A DNA stretch of 64,000 bases from Halolamina pelagica (GCF_900115675.1 NZ_FOXI01000008.1:1-64000), one strand, 5' to 3'; counted from the first letter of the stretch, positions 8,236 to 17,614 are shown. The notes: a model not told the origin generated them from the letters alone. Numbers and translations are program-made.

Positions 8236-10146
8236 ATGGACCTCTCCGATTCCGCAACAGTTGGATCTCTCTCGGTTCCGAACCGTGGCGTCTTTCGGCC
8301 TGTACGCACCCGATTCGTCGACGATGGGCGGCCGACAGAGGAGCTCGCTGCCCATCTCGCTGCTCGCGCGGCCGGCGGTGCGGGGCTGGTGGTCGGCCCT
8401 GCTGAGATGCTCGTCCACTCCTCTGCTAGTGGCCCGGCGTTCATCGACGCGTACGACGACGAGGCAGTCCCGGCGCTGACGAGCGTCGCCGATGCTGTCC
8501 ACGATCAGGACGCGAAGATCGTCGGTCAGCTCACTCATACGGGTGCAGAATCCCGGGGTGACTGGGAGATGCAGCCGCAACTGGCTCCTTCGGCGTCGCC
8601 ATCCGACGCCGCCTACGAAATGCCCAAGACAATGACGCGGGACGACATCGAGGAGGTACTATCCGGGTTCGCCGAGGCGGCGGCGAACCTCGATGCAGCC
8701 GGCTTCGACGGCGTTGAACTGGCTGCAGGCCCGTTTTCGGTTCTCCGACAGTTCCTGTCTCCGCGGTACAACGCCCGGGACGACGAATACGGGGGCGATT
8801 GGTCGTCGAGGGCGCGGTTCGTGAACGAAGCACTCGATACGGTCGCCGGCCAGATCGAGGGACCGGTGGGACTCCATCTCTCGCTCGCGGAACTGGAGTA
8901 CGGCGGCTACGAGTTCGACGACGTGCCCGAGATCCTCAATGCGTTGGACGGATTCGACTATCTCTCCTGTACGGTTGGGAGCCACGCGACGTACAACCAG
9001 ACACACGCCGGAATTTCGTCCGATGCACCGGATCTGGTTGGTCCGATCGCTACGGCCGCCGAGACCGTCGACGTGCCCGTAATCGGTCGGTTGCCGTTCA
9101 CGACTGTGGATGACGCCGACACCTTGTTCGATGCGGGTGCCGAACTCGTGAGCTTCACTCGTCAGCTGCTCGCTGACGCCGAAACGCTCCGCAAAGACGA
9201 AGCCGGGGAGGGCTACGACCGCTGCATCCAGTGTAACCAGAAGTGCCTTGAAGCGGTGTACGGGCACGCCCACGGCGGTCACGTTGAGTGTGTAGTAAAC
9301 CCCCGAACCGGTCGTGAGTCCGAACTGAGCGCTCGTTCCGCCCTCGACGCCGCTGCTCTCCCTCAACGCGTCCTCGTCATCGGCGGCGGTCCGGCAGGAC
9401 TGCGATTTGCCGCGATCGCCGCCGAGCGCGGCCACGACGTGACGTTGCGCGAGGCGAGCGATAGCCTCGGTGGCCAACTCACGCTCGCCGCACAGGGGCC
9501 GCTCGCGCCGTTCGAGCGCGCAGCTGCTGATCTGGAGACCGCCGCTCGCGAAGCGGGGGTAACGGTCGAACTCGATTCTCCTGTCACAGCTGACGACGTT
9601 GGGCCTTCGTGGGACGCCGTCGTCGTCGCGACAGGGGCAACACGACCCGAGACTGGTGATCGGTTCGACGGTTCGGTGGTAAACGCGTTCGACGTGCTCG
9701 AGGGTGCCGATGTCGGGGAGGACGTGCTCCTGTTCGATGAGAACCGCTGGATCGTCACCGCCCAGACAGGGCTCGAACTCCTTGGCCGCGGGGCGTCGGT
9801 GGAGATGGTCAGCAGCGACCACTACCCCGCGTTCCGAACCGAGCAGCCGAACCTTCCCGGGTTCGTCGCCGCGCTGCAGGCCCAGGGGGCCGAGTTCACC
9901 GGCAACCACACTGTCGATTCGGTCGCCGAGGATGGCACAGCTACGCTCCGGAACACCCTCACTGGTGACACTGCGACTCGCGACCCGGACACTGTTGTCG
10001 TCGCCGGCCGCCGACAGGCTGACGAATCGCTCTACCTCGAGTTGGATGAGCGTCGCGACGACGTCTACCGGATTGGCGACGCCGTCTCACCTCGGAAGCT
10101 CGACCGCGCGTACTACGACGGCGAACTGCTCGCAAGACGGCTATAG
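8236..10146 (+). CDS. FadH/OYE-family iron-sulfur flavoprotein oxidoreductase
   Basis: 636 residues in the 2,4-dienoyl-CoA reductase layout: N-terminal Old-Yellow-Enzyme TIM barrel for FMN (GSLSVPNRG, later LRQFLSPRYNARDDEYGG), a 4Fe-4S motif CIQCNQKC near residue 334 with a fourth Cys after a long loop, then an FAD/NAD(P) Rossmann part starting VIGGGPAGLRFAA near residue 382. I used ATG 8236; the TTG at 8221 would add five residues. Families of FadH/OYE oxidoreductases are recurrent neighbours of mycofactocin genes, so it is a candidate for oxidising or reducing the cofactor or an enoyl substrate. It converges with the SDR at 10166. Confidence 0.88.
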   Translation: MDLSDSATVGSLSVPNRGVFRPVRTRFVDDGRPTEELAAHLAARAAGGAGLVVGPAEMLVHSSASGPAFIDAYDDEAVPALTSVADAVHDQDAKIVGQLTHTGAESRGDWEMQPQLAPSASPSDAAYEMPKTMTRDDIEEVLSGFAEAAANLDAAGFDGVELAAGPFSVLRQFLSPRYNARDDEYGGDWSSRARFVNEALDTVAGQIEGPVGLHLSLAELEYGGYEFDDVPEILNALDGFDYLSCTVGSHATYNQTHAGISSDAPDLVGPIATAAETVDVPVIGRLPFTTVDDADTLFDAGAELVSFTRQLLADAETLRKDEAGEGYDRCIQCNQKCLEAVYGHAHGGHVECVVNPRTGRESELSARSALDAAALPQRVLVIGGGPAGLRFAAIAAERGHDVTLREASDSLGGQLTLAAQGPLAPFERAAADLETAAREAGVTVELDSPVTADDVGPSWDAVVVATGATRPETGDRFDGSVVNAFDVLEGADVGEDVLLFDENRWIVTAQTGLELLGRGASVEMVSSDHYPAFRTEQPNLPGFVAALQAQGAEFTGNHTVDSVAEDGTATLRNTLTGDTATRDPDTVVVAGRRQADESLYLELDERRDDVYRIGDAVSPRKLDRAYYDGELLARRL

Positions 10147-10165
10147 TCGGCAGCCGACGGACCGG

Positions 10166-10993
10166 TCACGAGAGCGTCCGGTACAGCCAGTCAGTCAGCG
10201 CCGTCGGAATGACGCGGTCGGCAAGGATGGCGAGTCGTGCGTCCCACCCAACCACGTACCGTCGCTTCGGGGCATCAGCGGCCGCTGCACGGTAGATCAC
10301 GTCCGCGACATGGACCGGCGGCATGCCCCGTCGTTCGGCGAATCGTTGTGCCCTGTCGACGACCCGACGTAGCCGTGCGTACGCCGGTCGCTCGTCGAGT
10401 ACCGCTTCGGTCTCGCGCAGTCGATCCTCGAACCCCGTCCGTACGGTCCCGGGTTCGACCAGCACCACGTCGATGTCGAATCCCCCAACTTCGGCCCGGA
10501 GCGTGTCGCTCAGCGCTTCCAGCGCGTGTTTCGACCCCGCGTACGCTCCGCGGGTGGGGTACGTGACCCGTCCCATGAGGCTGGAGACGTTCACAATCGT
10601 CCCGCCGCCGGCGTTCCGCATATGTGGCAGAACGGTCTGGATGAGTCGGACGGGGCCGAACACGTTGACGTCGAACTGGGCCTGCAGCCGATTGATCGGA
10701 ATCTCTTCGATGGCGCCCGCCTGTCCGAAGCCAGCGTTGTTCACGAGGCAGTCGATGCGGCCGTCACGTTCGACGACGCGCTCGACGACGCGCTCGATCT
10801 GTGCCCCGTCAGTCACGTCCAGTGCGGCGGTTCGACAGCCAGCGTCGGCGAGATCGGTGATGTCGGTCGGGTCGCGTGCGGTCGCCCAGACCCGCCAGTC
10901 GGCGTCAAGGAACTGGTGTGCAGTCGCACGGCCGATCCCTGACGAACAGCCCGTGACGAGGACGACGGGGGTCGCTTCGGGAGCCATGGTCAT
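10166..10993 (-). CDS. Short-chain dehydrogenase/reductase (classical)
   Basis: 275-residue SDR. Cofactor loop TGCSSGIGRATA near residue 15, NNAGFGQAG near 87, catalytic Ser in NVSSLMG and YAGSKHALEAL (Y-x3-K) near 156. It lacks the mycofactocin-type insertion after the second strand, so it is an ordinary NAD(P)-linked SDR, with a C-terminal extension typical of the 17-beta-HSD/retinol group. Its ATG overlaps the stop of the upstream SDR as ATGA, showing one transcript with 10990-11814 and deciding the start at 10993 over the ATG at 10987. Substrate unknown. Confidence 0.85.
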   Translation of the reverse strand: MTMAPEATPVVLVTGCSSGIGRATAHQFLDADWRVWATARDPTDITDLADAGCRTAALDVTDGAQIERVVERVVERDGRIDCLVNNAGFGQAGAIEEIPINRLQAQFDVNVFGPVRLIQTVLPHMRNAGGGTIVNVSSLMGRVTYPTRGAYAGSKHALEALSDTLRAEVGGFDIDVVLVEPGTVRTGFEDRLRETEAVLDERPAYARLRRVVDRAQRFAERRGMPPVHVADVIYRAAAADAPKRRYVVGWDARLAILADRVIPTALTDWLYRTLS

Positions 10994-11814
10994 TTCGCCA
11001 GCATGCCGGCGTCGACGGGGAGAACGATCCCGGTGACGTAGCGTGCGGCGTCACTCGAGAGCCACATGTACGCTTCGCTCACGTCGCCCGGCTCGATAAG
11101 CTGTTCGTCCAACACGTTCATCGACCCGCTGGCATCGGAAACGGAGGCGAGCGCCGACTCCCCTACCGTCTCCAGGATGCCGTCGATCATCGGCGTGGCG
11201 ACGCCGGTTGGGGCGACACAGTTGACGTTCACGTCGTGGGGGGCGAGTTCGAGCGCGAGCGCCTTCGTCAGGCCAACGATGCCGTGTTTTGCGGCCGCGT
11301 AGTGGCCCGAGCCCTTCGCGCCGACGAGCCCGGCCGTCGATGCCGTGGAGACGATTTTCCCACCGCTGTCGCGCTCGATGAAGTGCTGGCCGACGTGTTT
11401 CGCACAGAGCCACGCCCCCTTGAGGTCGGAGTCAACCAGTTCGTCCCACCGCTGTTCGTCCATCTCCACGAGGTCGGTGACGTTCCAGATACCGGCGTTG
11501 TTCGCGAGGATGTCGATCTTCCCGAAGCGGTCGATTGCCTCCTCGACGGCGGCTTCGACTGCCGGCTCCCGGCGGACGTCGGCGCGTAGCGCCAGCGCTT
11601 CCTGTCCTTTGTCCTCCACGAGACTCGCGGTCTCGTCCAGCTGAGCCACAGAGGCGAGTGGGTACTGACTGGTCTCTATCCCGCGTGCACCGCCGGTTAC
11701 CACCACGTCGGCGCCGTGTTTCGCGTAGTACTGGGCGTGGGACCGGCCTTGGCCTCGGCCGGCACCGGTAACGAACGCGACCTGTCCGTCGAACTTGTAG
11801 CGCGGCACTGCCAT
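10990..11814 (-). CDS. Mycofactocin-type SDR oxidoreductase (divergent paralog)
   Basis: 274 residues starting at ATG 11814 (MAVPRYKFDGQVAFVTGAG); the long upstream reading is spurious. Cofactor loop TGAGRGQGRSHAQ, NNAGIWNV, catalytic Ser in STASTAG, HYAAAKHG (Y-x3-K), and the shared C-terminus YMWLSSDAARYVTG. Between strand 2 and helix 3 it carries the extra segment GIETSQYPLASVAQLDE, the place where mycofactocin-coupled SDRs have an insertion that helps retain NAD. It is the most divergent of the eight, notably in that insertion (no acidic D-I/V-G step). Translationally coupled to the next SDR by ATGA. Confidence 0.88.
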   Translation of the reverse strand: MAVPRYKFDGQVAFVTGAGRGQGRSHAQYYAKHGADVVVTGGARGIETSQYPLASVAQLDETASLVEDKGQEALALRADVRREPAVEAAVEEAIDRFGKIDILANNAGIWNVTDLVEMDEQRWDELVDSDLKGAWLCAKHVGQHFIERDSGGKIVSTASTAGLVGAKGSGHYAAAKHGIVGLTKALALELAPHDVNVNCVAPTGVATPMIDGILETVGESALASVSDASGSMNVLDEQLIEPGDVSEAYMWLSSDAARYVTGIVLPVDAGMLAK

Positions 11815-11927
11815 GTGTATTGGTGCCACAGCAGTTCTAGTTTGTGGTGTTCGCTTTCGAACAGATACACCGTGTCGCTGTTCCACCCAGAAACTACATT
11901 GTGTGGCACGTGCTAGCAAACGATGCA

Positions 11928-12233
11928 ATGATCGTACTCCACGCGTCGTTCCCGATTGACCCGGAGCGGCGAGACGAGGCGCTTGACCACGTAGAGACGC
12001 TCGTCGAACAGTCGAACCGGGAAGACGGGATGATCGAATACCGGGCTGCCGTCGACGTCGAAGACGAGAACACGATCCGGTTTTTCGAACAGTACGAGGA
12101 CGCGGAGGCTGTCGACGCACACAACCAGACGGAGCATTTCCAGGCGTTCGAGGAACGACTTCCCGAACTGCTCGCCGGTGAGCCGGAAGTCGTCCGGTTC
12201 GAGGTCAGCGACGCGACCACCCTCGAACTGTAG
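11928..12233 (+). CDS. ABM-domain monooxygenase-like protein
   Basis: 101-residue ferredoxin-like alpha/beta protein starting MIVLHASFPIDPERRDEAL, with the typical QSNREDGMIEYRAA and FFEQYEDAEAVDAHNQ segments of the antibiotic-biosynthesis-monooxygenase/YgiN group. Proteins of this type dimerise and act on quinol-like substrates or bind heme. ATG 11928 is chosen because the domain begins there; the upstream in-frame codons are non-conserved. It sits between two SDR groups and is divergent from the SDR at 10990. A role on a quinone or on the mycofactocin headgroup is speculation. Confidence 0.8.
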   Translation: MIVLHASFPIDPERRDEALDHVETLVEQSNREDGMIEYRAAVDVEDENTIRFFEQYEDAEAVDAHNQTEHFQAFEERLPELLAGEPEVVRFEVSDATTLEL

Positions 12234-12278
12234 GGAATTCCCCCGAGATACTATTAGCGAGTAGTCAAATACGGAGGT

Positions 12279-12584
12279 ATGGCAACGAGTGTTGAGTTCG
12301 TCGTGTTCGCCCTTATCGGCCTGTTCGGCACGAACGCGATCCCACACTTCGTCCGGGGAGTCACCGGACAGCGCCACATGACGCCGTTCGGCTCGGAGTC
12401 GAGCGCGGTGCTAAACGTCCTCTGGGGCAGCGCGAACGCGGCAGTCGCCGGATCGCTGGCGTGGGTGTACTACGACGCCATTGAGGCGAGTACGCTTGTT
12501 GTCGCCTTCGTCGCCGGCGTCGTGATGGCTGCCGGGCTCGCATCGTACTGGAGTGAAGAGAATCCGGAACTGCCCTGGGAGTGA
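12279..12584 (+). CDS. Small membrane protein (three predicted helices)
   Basis: 101 residues with hydrophobic stretches at about 5-25 (VEFVVFALIGLFG), 43-62 (VLNVLWGSANAAVAGSLAW) and 70-88 (LVVAFVAGVVMAAGLA), ending in an acidic tail. A conserved-looking HFVRGVTGQRHMTPFG loop follows helix 1. The family is not recognised with confidence. It follows the ABM gene by 45 bp on the same strand and converges on the SDR array, so co-transcription with the ABM gene is likely. Confidence 0.75.
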   Translation: MATSVEFVVFALIGLFGTNAIPHFVRGVTGQRHMTPFGSESSAVLNVLWGSANAAVAGSLAWVYYDAIEASTLVVAFVAGVVMAAGLASYWSEENPELPWE

Positions 12585-12605
12585 CCCAGAGCATCGGTTG
12601 GTTTA

Positions 12606-13433
12606 CTACTTCGCCGTGAATCCGGCGTCGACCGGCAGCGTGATCCCCGTGACGTAGCGTGCGGCGTCGCTGGAGAGCCACATGTACGCCTCAGTGATGT
12701 CCTGTGCGTCGACCATCTCGCCCGGTTCGAAAATGTTGTAGGGTCCTCCGAGCGCCGCGCCCCCCTCGTCAAGGACCTCCTCGCCGTAGGCCTCAATCAT
12801 CCCCGATAGCATTGGCGTGTCGACGCCGGTGGGGGCGACGGCGTTGACGTTGACGTCGTACTCAGCGAGCTCGAGCGCCAGCGTCTTCGTCAGCCCACGG
12901 ACCCCCCACTTTGTGGCGACGTAGTGCGCGTTCCCGATAGGAAGACCCGTCATGCCCGACACCGACGTGGTGTTGACGATCTTGCCGCCGTCGCCACGCT
13001 CGATAAAGTGCTGGCCAACGTGTTTCGCACAGAGCCAGACGCCTTTCAGGTTCGTGTCGACCAGCTCGTCCCACATCGCCTCGTCGAGCTCCGTCGCCTC
13101 AGCAATTGACTCGATACCGGCGTTGTTCGCGAGAATGTCGACGTGGCCGAAGTGGTCAATAGCTTCCTCGACGGCGGCCTGAACCTCGGCTTCCTTCGAG
13201 ACGTCTGCTTCGACGGTCAGCGCCTCGCTGCCGTGCTCCCGGACTTTTTCGGCGGTCGCCTCGAGCTCGTCCGCGGTTCCGAGATCGTAGGGAATCGTCT
13301 CCTTGTTCTCCCCGATATCGAGGCAGACGACATCGGCGCCGTGTTTCGCGTAGTCGATCGCGTGCGATTCGCCCTGGCCGTGTGCGGCCCCGGTGACGAA
13401 TGCCACTTGGCCGGTGAAGTCGTATTCTGGCAT
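12606..13433 (-). CDS. Mycofactocin-type SDR, array member 1 (last in array)
   Basis: 275 residues starting MPEYDFTGQVAFVTG. Cofactor loop TGAAHGQGESHA (the array norm is GQGRSHA), insertion DIGENKETIPYDLGTADE, NNAGIES, Ser in VNTTSVSG, HYVATKWG (Y-x3-K), and the C-terminus YMWLSSDAARYVTGITLP. It is the promoter-distal end of a seven-gene minus-strand array and lies 3 nt after member 2's stop codon side. The alcohol substrate is unknown; the family oxidises alcohols with tightly bound NAD whose electrons leave through mycofactocin. Confidence 0.9.
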   Translation of the reverse strand: MPEYDFTGQVAFVTGAAHGQGESHAIDYAKHGADVVCLDIGENKETIPYDLGTADELEATAEKVREHGSEALTVEADVSKEAEVQAAVEEAIDHFGHVDILANNAGIESIAEATELDEAMWDELVDTNLKGVWLCAKHVGQHFIERGDGGKIVNTTSVSGMTGLPIGNAHYVATKWGVRGLTKTLALELAEYDVNVNAVAPTGVDTPMLSGMIEAYGEEVLDEGGAALGGPYNIFEPGEMVDAQDITEAYMWLSSDAARYVTGITLPVDAGFTAK

Positions 13434-13436
13434 AGT

Positions 13437-14264
13437 TCACTTGATGGTGTGCCCCGTATCGACAGGGAGAGTAATGCCAGTGACGTAGCGTGCGGCGTCG
13501 CTGGAGAGCCACATGTACGCCTCACTAATGTCACCTGGATCGATTCCTGGGTTGTCCGGAGTAAAGATATTCATCGGCCCGGCTACCTCACCAATGGAAC
13601 CGAGTGCCTCCTCACCGTACGCCTCGGTTAATCCGGTTATCATCGGCGTGTTTACGACCGATGGAACGACTGCGTTGACGTTGACGTCGTACTCGGCGAG
13701 CTCAAGGGCCAGTGTTTTGGTCAGCCCACGGACGCCCCATTTCGAGGCAACGTAATGACCGATTCCTGGATTTCCGGTCATCCCTGCCTGTGAGGAAGTA
13801 GAGACGATTTTCCCACCGTCACCGCGTTCGACGAAGTGTTGGCCGACGTGTTTCGAGCAGAGCCAAACTCCCTTTAGATTTGTATCGAGAAGCTGATCCC
13901 ACATTTCTTCGTCGAGTTCAACTAGATCACTTACGGTGACCACAGCGGCATTGTTAGCGAGGATATCGATCCTGCCGAAGTGATCAACTGCCTCGGTAAC
14001 CGCGGCTTCAACCTCGTCCTCATTTCGCACGTCCATTTCGATAGCCAGTGCTTCTTGGCCTTCGTCCTCGACGAGTTGTGTGGTCTCTTCTAGTTCCTCG
14101 CTGGTACCGAGGTCATACGGTACTGATTCGACATCACTGCTACCGATGTCAGTAACGACAACGTCAGCACCGTGTTTGGCATAGTGCTGAGCGTGTGATC
14201 GCCCCTGTCCACGTGCGGCCCCGGTGACGAATGCCACCTTGCCGCTGAAATCGTAGCTGACCAT
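13437..14264 (-). CDS. Mycofactocin-type SDR, array member 2
   Basis: 275 residues starting at ATG 14264 (MVSYDFSGKVAFVTG), one nucleotide after the stop of member 3. TGAARGQGRSHA, insertion DIGSSDVESVPYDLGTSEE (one residue longer than in other members), NNAAVVT in place of NNAG, Ser in STSSQAG, HYVASKWG. NNAA and the altered insertion distinguish its cofactor and substrate face. Its codon use is AT-richer than the other array members, so it may have a different history or weaker selection. Confidence 0.9.
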   Translation of the reverse strand: MVSYDFSGKVAFVTGAARGQGRSHAQHYAKHGADVVVTDIGSSDVESVPYDLGTSEELEETTQLVEDEGQEALAIEMDVRNEDEVEAAVTEAVDHFGRIDILANNAAVVTVSDLVELDEEMWDQLLDTNLKGVWLCSKHVGQHFVERGDGGKIVSTSSQAGMTGNPGIGHYVASKWGVRGLTKTLALELAEYDVNVNAVVPSVVNTPMITGLTEAYGEEALGSIGEVAGPMNIFTPDNPGIDPGDISEAYMWLSSDAARYVTGITLPVDTGHTIK

Positions 14265-14265
14265 C

Positions 14266-15087
14266 TTACTTGGCTGTCGCGCCGGCGTCCACGGGCAATG
14301 CGATCCCGGTGACGTAGCGTGCGGCGTCACTCGAGAGCCACATGTACGCTTCGCTGATATCTCTCTCCTCGATCATCTCACCGGGTTCGAATACGTTCAT
14401 CGGTCCGGTCAGCTCGCCCATGTTCTCGAGCATCTCCGGCCCGTAGGCCTCCATATAGTTCTGCATCCCTGGACTGTCCAGTGCGGTGGGACAAACGGCG
14501 TTGACGTTGACGTCGTACTCTGCAAGTTCGAGCGCCAGTGTCTTGGTGAGACCGATCACGCCGTGTTTCCCAGCGACGTAGTGACCTGTCCCCGGCGCGC
14601 CGACGAGCCCAGCCGTCGATGAAGTCGAGACGATCTTGCCGCCGTCGCCGCGGTCGATGAAGTGTTGCCCAACATGCTTCGAACACAGCCAGACGCCTTT
14701 CAACAGCGTATCGATCACCACGTCCCACTGTTTCTCGTCCATCTCGGTCATGTCCGCAGCCGGCCAGAGGCCGGCGTTGTTCGCGAGGAAGTCGATGCGG
14801 CCGAACTCGTCGAGCGCCTCGTCGACGGCGGACTCGACCTGATCTTCCTCTCGAACATCCATCTGGACAGCGAGCGCGTCCTGCCCTTCGTCCTTGACGA
14901 GGCTTGCTGTCTCATGTAGCTCGTCAGTAGTCCCCATGTCGTAGGGAACCGAATCGATGTTGTGGCCTACGTCGGTGACCACAACGTCAGCACCGTGTTT
15001 CGCGTAGTACTTGGCGTGTGATCGTCCTTGGCCGTGTGCGGCCCCGGTGACAAACGCCACCTTGCCGCTGAAGTCGTACTCTGGCAT
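14266..15087 (-). CDS. Mycofactocin-type SDR, array member 3
   Basis: 273 residues starting MPEYDFSGKVAFVTG. TGAAHGQGRSHAKYYAKHG, insertion DVGHNIDSVPYDMGTTDE, NNAGLWPAAD, Ser in STSSTAG, HYVAGKHG (Y-x3-K), common C-terminus. The substrate-loop region ALDSPGMQNYMEAYGPE differs from the VDTPMISG form of its neighbours, which points to a different alcohol substrate. The stop lies 1 nt before member 2's ATG. Confidence 0.9.
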   Translation of the reverse strand: MPEYDFSGKVAFVTGAAHGQGRSHAKYYAKHGADVVVTDVGHNIDSVPYDMGTTDELHETASLVKDEGQDALAVQMDVREEDQVESAVDEALDEFGRIDFLANNAGLWPAADMTEMDEKQWDVVIDTLLKGVWLCSKHVGQHFIDRGDGGKIVSTSSTAGLVGAPGTGHYVAGKHGVIGLTKTLALELAEYDVNVNAVCPTALDSPGMQNYMEAYGPEMLENMGELTGPMNVFEPGEMIEERDISEAYMWLSSDAARYVTGIALPVDAGATAK

Positions 15088-15105
15088 GGTTGTCGTGTCT
15101 CCTAG

Positions 15106-15927
15106 TTATTTCGCGAGCATTCCCGCATCGACGGGGAGTCCGATCCCGGTGACGTACCGGGCGGCATCACTCGAAAGCCACATGTACGCCTCGCTGATGT
15201 CCTTCGACTCGATCATCCCCCCCTCGTCGAAGATGTTCCACGGACCGGTCATCTCCGTTGCCTCCTCGAGGGCTTCCTCGCCGTACGATTCCAGCACTCC
15301 CGAGATCATCGGCGTGTCGACGCCAGTGGGACAGACGGCGTTGACGTTGACGTCGTACTCGGCGAGTTCGAGCGCCAGCGTCTTCGTCAGTCCCAGCACG
15401 CCGTGCTTGGCGGCGATGTAGTGTCCGGACCCAGGCCCGGCGACTTTCCCGTAGATGGAGGATGTGGAGACGATTTTGCCGCCGCCGCCGCGCTCGATGA
15501 AGTGCTGGCCGACATGCTTGCTGCAGAGCCAGACGCCCTTCAGGTTCGTGTCGAGCATCTCGTCCCACATCGCCTCGTCCATCTCGACCAGATCGCCGAA
15601 GTGGGCGATACCGGCGTTGTTGGCGAGGACGTCGATTTTGCCGAAGTGGTCGACCGCCTCGTCGACGGCCGACTCGACGGCCGACTCATCGCGGACGTCC
15701 ATCTCGATAGCCAGTGCCTCTTGTCCCTCGTCTTCGACGAGGCTCACCGTCTCCTCGAGCTCGTCGGGGGTGCCGAGGTCGTACGGCACCGTGTCCATGT
15801 TCTGATTGATGTCGGTGACGACGACGTCGGCGCCGTGTTTCGCGTAGTGCTGTGCGTGCGAGCGTCCCTGTCCGTGTGCGGCCCCGGTGACGAACGCCAC
15901 CTTGCCGCTGAAGTCGTAGCTAACCAT
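15106..15927 (-). CDS. Mycofactocin-type SDR, array member 4
   Basis: 273 residues starting MVSYDFSGKVAFVTG. TGAAHGQGRSHAQHYAKHG, insertion DINQNMDTVPYDLGTPDE, NNAGIAHFGD, Ser in STSSIYG, HYIAAKHG (Y-x3-K). Separated by 18 nt from member 3 and 9 nt from member 5. Dinucleotide insertion and substrate loop (VDTPMISGVLESYGEE) are typical of the array. Expected reaction: alcohol to aldehyde or ketone with non-exchanging NAD. Confidence 0.9.
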   Translation of the reverse strand: MVSYDFSGKVAFVTGAAHGQGRSHAQHYAKHGADVVVTDINQNMDTVPYDLGTPDELEETVSLVEDEGQEALAIEMDVRDESAVESAVDEAVDHFGKIDVLANNAGIAHFGDLVEMDEAMWDEMLDTNLKGVWLCSKHVGQHFIERGGGGKIVSTSSIYGKVAGPGSGHYIAAKHGVLGLTKTLALELAEYDVNVNAVCPTGVDTPMISGVLESYGEEALEEATEMTGPWNIFDEGGMIESKDISEAYMWLSSDAARYVTGIGLPVDAGMLAK

Positions 15928-15936
15928 CGTTCTGTG

Positions 15937-16758
15937 TTACTTGGAAGTCATCCCCGCGTCGACTGGGAGTCCGATCCCGGTGACGTACCGGGCGGCATCA
16001 CTCGACAGCCACATGTACGCCTCGCTGATGTCCTCCGCCTCGATCATCTCCACACCGTCGAAGACGCTCCAAGGGCCACTGAACTCTCCCATCTGATCCA
16101 TCATCTCCTCGCCGTAGGCTTCGGAAAACCCCGCGATCATCGGCGTGTCGACGCCCGTGGGGCAGACGGCGTTGACGTTGACGTCGTACTCGGCGAGCTC
16201 GAGCGCCAGCGTCTTCGTCAGGCCGAGCACGCCGTGTTTCGTCGCGACGTAGTGGCCCGCGGAGGGACTGCCGACCAGCCCCGCTGCGGAGGATGTGGAG
16301 ACGATCTTCCCCCCGTCCCCCCGGTCGATGAAGTGCTGCCCGACGTGCTTCGAACACAGCCAGACGCCTTTCAGGTTCGTGTCGATCATGTCATCCCACT
16401 GCTGCTCGGGCATCTCCGTCATATCGGCGGCGTTGAAGATGCCAGCGTTGTTCGCGAGGATGTCGATGTGGCCGAAATGATCGACTGCTTGCTCGACAGC
16501 TGCCTCGACCTCGTCCTCCTCGCGGACGTCCATTTGGATCGCGAGTGCCTCCTGCCCCTCGTCCTTGACGAGGCTCGCTGTCTCCTCCAGTTCGTCAGGG
16601 GTACTGAGGTCGTAGGGGTTGGTGTCGATGTTCTCACAGATATCGGTGACGACGACATCGGCACCGTGCTTTGCGTAGTGCTGTGCGTGTGACTGTCCCT
16701 GGCCATGCCCGGCGCCAGTGACGAACGCGACCTTTCCGTCGAAGTCGTATTCTACCAT
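15937..16758 (-). CDS. Mycofactocin-type SDR, array member 5
   Basis: 273 residues starting at ATG 16758 (MVEYDFDGKVAFVTGAGHG), 2 nt after the stop of member 6. Insertion DICENIDTNPYDLSTPDE is nearly the same as in member 6, showing a recent duplication. NNAGIFNAAD, Ser in STSSAAG, HYVATKHG. The substrate loop VDTPMIAGFSEAYGEE differs from member 6, so the pair has diverged mainly on the substrate side. Confidence 0.9.
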   Translation of the reverse strand: MVEYDFDGKVAFVTGAGHGQGQSHAQHYAKHGADVVVTDICENIDTNPYDLSTPDELEETASLVKDEGQEALAIQMDVREEDEVEAAVEQAVDHFGHIDILANNAGIFNAADMTEMPEQQWDDMIDTNLKGVWLCSKHVGQHFIDRGDGGKIVSTSSAAGLVGSPSAGHYVATKHGVLGLTKTLALELAEYDVNVNAVCPTGVDTPMIAGFSEAYGEEMMDQMGEFSGPWSVFDGVEMIEAEDISEAYMWLSSDAARYVTGIGLPVDAGMTSK

Positions 16759-16760
16759 TG

Positions 16761-17582
16761 TTATTTCGCCGTCATTCCCGCGTCTACTTTCAGCGTTGTG
16801 CCAGTGACGTAGCGTGCGGCGTCGCTGGAGAGCCACATGTACGCCTCGCTGATCTCCTTGGGTTGGAGCATCCCGCCGTCATCGAAGATATTGGCCGGAC
16901 CGGTCATCGCCATCGTCTCCTCGAGGAGTTCCTCGCCGTAGGCCTCGAGGTACCCCGAAATCATCGGGGTGTCCATCCCCGTTGGTGCGACGGCGTTGAC
17001 GTTGACGTCGTACTCGGCGAGTTCGAGCGCCAGCGTCTTCGTCAGGCCACGGACACCGTGCTTGGCGGCCACATAGTGGCCGTTCCCCGGCGACGCGGTA
17101 AACGCGGCCGTCGAGGCAGTGGAGATGATCTTGCCGCCGCCGCCACGCTCGATGAAGTGCTGCCCGACGTGCTTCGAACACAGCCAGACGCCTTTCAGGT
17201 TCGTGTCGATCATCTCGTCCCACTGCTGTTCACTCATCTCCGTCGCGTCAGCAGCGTTGAAGATGCCAGCGTTGTTGGCGAGGATGTCGATTTTGCCGAA
17301 GTGGTCGACTGCCTCCTCGACTGCGGCTTTGACCTCATCCTCCTCACGGACATCCATCTCGATCGCGAGCGCCTCCTGTCCCTCGTCCTCGACTAAACTC
17401 GCTGTCTCCTCGAGTTCGTCGGACGTGCTGAGGTCGTAGGGGTTGGTGTCGATGTTCTCGCAGATGTCGGTGACAACAACGTCGGCACCGTGTTTGGCGT
17501 AGTGCTGTGCGTGTGAACGCCCCTGACCGTGACCGGCGCCAGTGACGAATGCGACCTTTCCGTCGAAATCGTATTCGACCAT
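16761..17582 (-). CDS. Mycofactocin-type SDR, array member 6
   Basis: 273 residues starting MVEYDFDGKVAFVTGAGHG. Insertion DICENIDTNPYDLSTSDE, NNAGIFNAADA, Ser in STASTAA, HYVAAKHG, C-terminus VTGTTLKVDAGMTAK (a Lys where the other members have Leu). Closest paralog of member 5. The MDTPMISGYLEAYGEE loop is its likely substrate determinant. 32 nt follow the stop of member 7. Confidence 0.9.
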   Translation of the reverse strand: MVEYDFDGKVAFVTGAGHGQGRSHAQHYAKHGADVVVTDICENIDTNPYDLSTSDELEETASLVEDEGQEALAIEMDVREEDEVKAAVEEAVDHFGKIDILANNAGIFNAADATEMSEQQWDEMIDTNLKGVWLCSKHVGQHFIERGGGGKIISTASTAAFTASPGNGHYVAAKHGVRGLTKTLALELAEYDVNVNAVAPTGMDTPMISGYLEAYGEELLEETMAMTGPANIFDDGGMLQPKEISEAYMWLSSDAARYVTGTTLKVDAGMTAK

Positions 17583-17614
17583 TGTGTGTAGTTGGTAGTG
17601 GGAGGGTGGTTAGC

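Noticed and set aside
15403-16692. Long plus-strand frame (429 codons) across SDR array members 4-5
   Set aside because: It is antisense to conserved SDR motifs, repeats with them and has no domain of its own.
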